DNA of 35,111 nucleotides from an uncultured Treponema sp. Its GTDB lineage: Bacteria > Spirochaetota > Spirochaetia > Treponematales > Treponemataceae. The translations under genes and the position numbers were made by a program. Location: the NCBI GenBank assembly GCA_946407195.1, contig CAMJNC010000006.1, forward strand, positions 1-35,111, read 5' to 3'. The notes below the pieces were generated by a model, which ran no database searches, was not told the origin of the DNA, and saw only the letters and a program-made list of their open reading frames with translations. Shown piece after piece: positions 33,201 to 35,111 of the stretch; within the stretch, counting starts at the first letter, position 1; the number at the start of each line of letters is the position of its first letter.

Positions 33201-34040
33201 ATGACACGCGATGAAAACATTCTTGCTATGTATCTTAAAGAAATCAACAAAGTTCCTATGATTTCACACGAAGAAGAAGTTGAGCTTGCACAGAAGGCTC
33301 AGGCTGGCGATAAAGCTGCTAAAGATAAGCTTGTAAATGCTAATCTCCGCTTTGTAGTAAATGTTGCAAAAAAATATCAGAACCATGGTCTGGATCTTAC
33401 AGACCTTATCAGCGAAGGAAACCTTGGTCTCCTTACAGCTGTAGATAAATTTGACGTAACAAAGGGCTATCACTTTATTTCTTATGCTGTATGGTGGATT
33501 CGCCAGAGCATTCTTAAGGCTATCTGCGAAAAGAGCCGCGCTATCCGTCTTCCACTTAACCGCGCTAACGAGCTTGTTCAGATTGAACACGCACGCAAGG
33601 TTGTTGGTACAAAGAAAACTGAGCAGCAGGAATACGAAGAAATCGGTGCTATGCTCAACATGGAACCTTCACACGTTCGCGATATGATTAACATCAGCCG
33701 CGAAATGATCAGCCTCGATGCAGAGACAAACGATTCTGAAAACGGACATACAAAGGTTGCAGACTTCTTCGAAGACAGCGCTTACGACCGTCCGGAAGAA
33801 AAGGCTATCGAAAAGTCTATGCACGAAGAAATTGATAACGTTATTGATACTCTCCGCCCTAACGAAGCCCGCGTAATCAGAATGCGCTACGGCCTCAACG
33901 GTGCAAAGCCAATGTCTCTTAAGGAAGTTGGAGAGGAGTGTGATCTTACAAAAGAGCGCATCCGCCAGATTGAAAAGCACGCTATCGTAAGACTTCAGCA
34001 CCCTACCCGTGCCCGCAGACTTGAAGCATACGTAGCATAA
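33201..34040 (+). CDS. Group 2 sigma-70 family factor (RpoS-like position)
   Basis: RNA polymerase sigma subunit. It lacks region 1.1; region 1.2 is MTRDENILAMYLKEINKVPM, region 2 is NLRFVVNVAKKYQNHGLDL to AVWWIRQSILKAI (about 45-110), region 3 follows RLPLNRANELVQIEHARK, and region 4 is NEARVIRMRYGL to LTKERIRQIEKHAIVRLQHP. At 279 aa it is the size of an alternative (group 2) factor, not the main one. AAGGAG lies 8 nt before the ATG. The promoter at 33155-33171 is of the sigma-54 kind, an arrangement known from Borrelia, where RpoN drives rpoS. I therefore infer an RpoS-like role, but homology alone does not separate RpoS from other group 2 factors. Confidence 0.9.
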   Translation: MTRDENILAMYLKEINKVPMISHEEEVELAQKAQAGDKAAKDKLVNANLRFVVNVAKKYQNHGLDLTDLISEGNLGLLTAVDKFDVTKGYHFISYAVWWIRQSILKAICEKSRAIRLPLNRANELVQIEHARKVVGTKKTEQQEYEEIGAMLNMEPSHVRDMINISREMISLDAETNDSENGHTKVADFFEDSAYDRPEEKAIEKSMHEEIDNVIDTLRPNEARVIRMRYGLNGAKPMSLKEVGEECDLTKERIRQIEKHAIVRLQHPTRARRLEAYVA

Positions 34041-34049
34041 TTGTATCAA

Positions 34050-34096
34050 CTCCTCAAAAGTGATATTATGTTTTCACATTTACATTATTTGAGGAG
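34050..34096 (+). promoter_or_regulatory. Inverted repeat that can mask the asnS ribosome-binding site
   Basis: CTCCTCAAA (34050-34058) pairs perfectly with TTTGAGGAG (34088-34096); the right arm contains the asnS Shine-Dalgarno. The loop contains a nested GTGA/TCAC. A weak promoter TTGTAT-N17-TATTAT (34041-34069) overlaps, and transcripts from it would lack the left arm, so masking would affect read-through from the sigma factor gene only. Confidence 0.4.
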
Positions 34097-34105
34097 GGTA
34101 CATTT

Positions 34106-35111
34106 ATGGTACCAGTATTAATTAAAGATTTACTGTCTTCTAAGCCAGAGGGGCAGAAGGTTACAGTATGTGGTTGGGTGCGCACAGTTCGCGACTCAAA
34201 AGGTCTTGTTTTTATTCAGGTGAACGATGGAAGCTGCTTCGCTAATATCCAGCTCACCTTTGACCGCAATAATCCTTCTAATAATGCAAATGTAAATGAA
34301 ATTGAAGAAGAACTCAAAAAGCTCAACACTGGAGCAAGCCTTCGCGCTGAGGGTATTTTGATTGAATCACCTGCAAGCGGACAGGCCGTAGAAGTAACTC
34401 TCGAAAGCCTTAAGTGTCTTGGTGAAGCAAATCCTGATGAATATCCATTGCAGAAAAACAAGATGTCTATGGAATACCTCCGCGATGTTGCTCATCTTCG
34501 TGCACGTACAAACACCTTTGGTGCTGTTTACCGTGTTCGTAACCAGATGGCTTTCGCAGTTCACTCATTCTTCCAGGAGAGAGGTTTCCAGTACATCAAC
34601 GCACCGGAAATTACCTGCTCTGACTGTGAAGGGGCGGGAGAAATGTTCCAGGTAACAACTTTGAGCATGGAAAAGATTGCAGAGATGGCTGTAAAAGCTG
34701 GAAACGGCGGTATGAAGCCGGAAGATGCTTACAAGATTGTAGACTATAAAAAAGACTTCTTTGGAAAGAAGGCTTCGCTCACTGTATCAGGTCAGCTCGA
34801 AGCAGAAACTCTTGCTACAGCATTGAGCCGTGTTTACACCTTTGGACCTACCTTCCGTGCAGAAAACTCTAACACTCCACGCCACCTCGCTGAGTTCTGG
34901 ATGATTGAACCGGAAATGGCTTTCTTCGATCTCGACGACGACATGGACATTCAGGAAGACTTTGTAAAATATCTTTTGAACTGGGCTTTGACAAAGTGCC
35001 GCAGTGACCTCGAGTTCTTTGACAAGAGAATTCAGCCAGGCCTTATCGAAAGCCTTGAAAAGGTTGCTAAGGCTAAGTTCACAAGAATCAGCTATACTCA
35101 GGCAATTGAAG
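34106..35111 (+). CDS. asnS: Asparaginyl-tRNA synthetase, 3' end beyond window
   Basis: Charges tRNA-Asn; class IIb synthetase. The N-terminal OB fold binds the anticodon (VTVCGWVRTVRDSKGLVFIQ, about 18-37), followed by AHLRARTNTFGAVYRVRN and motif 1/2 regions, including TFGPTFRAENSNTPRHLAEF near 248-267 and EPEMAF, the standard AsnRS motif-2 neighbourhood. The internal segment AVKAGNGGMKPEDAYKIVDY is an insertion typical of this enzyme in many bacteria. Motif 3 lies beyond the window. ATG 34106 is preceded by GAGGAGGG. Separated by 65 nt from the sigma factor gene, in the same direction. Confidence 0.96.
   Translation, partial: MVPVLIKDLLSSKPEGQKVTVCGWVRTVRDSKGLVFIQVNDGSCFANIQLTFDRNNPSNNANVNEIEEELKKLNTGASLRAEGILIESPASGQAVEVTLESLKCLGEANPDEYPLQKNKMSMEYLRDVAHLRARTNTFGAVYRVRNQMAFAVHSFFQERGFQYINAPEITCSDCEGAGEMFQVTTLSMEKIAEMAVKAGNGGMKPEDAYKIVDYKKDFFGKKASLTVSGQLEAETLATALSRVYTFGPTFRAENSNTPRHLAEFWMIEPEMAFFDLDDDMDIQEDFVKYLLNWALTKCRSDLEFFDKRIQPGLIESLEKVAKAKFTRISYTQAIE

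Overview
The window looks like chromosomal DNA of a low-to-moderate GC spirochete of the Treponema type. This is inferred from gene content and style: a YggT-family membrane protein next to dnaE and recG, many lipoproteins and beta-propeller exported proteins, a dense set of cyclic-nucleotide and chemotaxis signalling proteins, a sigma factor behind a -24/-12 promoter, and TTG/ATG starts, often without a Shine-Dalgarno sequence. No species can be named from the sequence alone. No rRNA, tRNA, CRISPR array, transposase or phage gene was seen.

Region 1 (1-3735) is accessory DNA. It holds a partial D12-class adenine DNA methyltransferase, a GC-rich palindromic block, two small co-transcribed genes of unknown function, a broken macro-domain gene remnant, a long hairpin, and an AAA ATPase of the AAA_14/DUF4143 kind preceded by a concentric dyad.

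Region 2 (3846-8108) is a translesion-synthesis island. A WYL-domain regulator, a Firmicutes-type Y-family polymerase and its small partner form one operon. A UmuD-like protein and UmuC are transcribed divergently from the same 89-bp control region. The UmuD-like protein begins at the position where E. coli UmuD is cut, and both catalytic residues are replaced, so it looks like a ready-made UmuD'. This is the most promising system in the window: two different mutasomes sharing one regulator, with control apparently moved from RecA-stimulated self-cleavage to transcription.

Region 3 (8143-19184) is envelope and signalling: a TPR lipoprotein and a membrane-anchored propeller protein in one operon; divergently, a propeller/Y_Y_Y/transmembrane class III adenylate cyclase followed by an orphan UrtA-like binding lipoprotein; and, convergently, a 972-residue receiver-GGDEF-EAL-PAS-kinase-like protein in which three signature residues are substituted.

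Region 4 (19289-35111) is mainly housekeeping: a gltX/DUF1295/tyrosine-phosphatase operon, a methyl-accepting chemotaxis protein with a clear terminator, dnaE, a YggT-family gene, recG, a soluble binding-domain/GGDEF protein, a group 2 sigma factor with a textbook sigma-54 promoter, and the first part of asnS.

A small family of palindromic repeats (outer arms GTGGTT/AACCAC, variable but self-complementary inner stem) is scattered through the window. Two copies lie inside the recG reading frame, which stays open through them.
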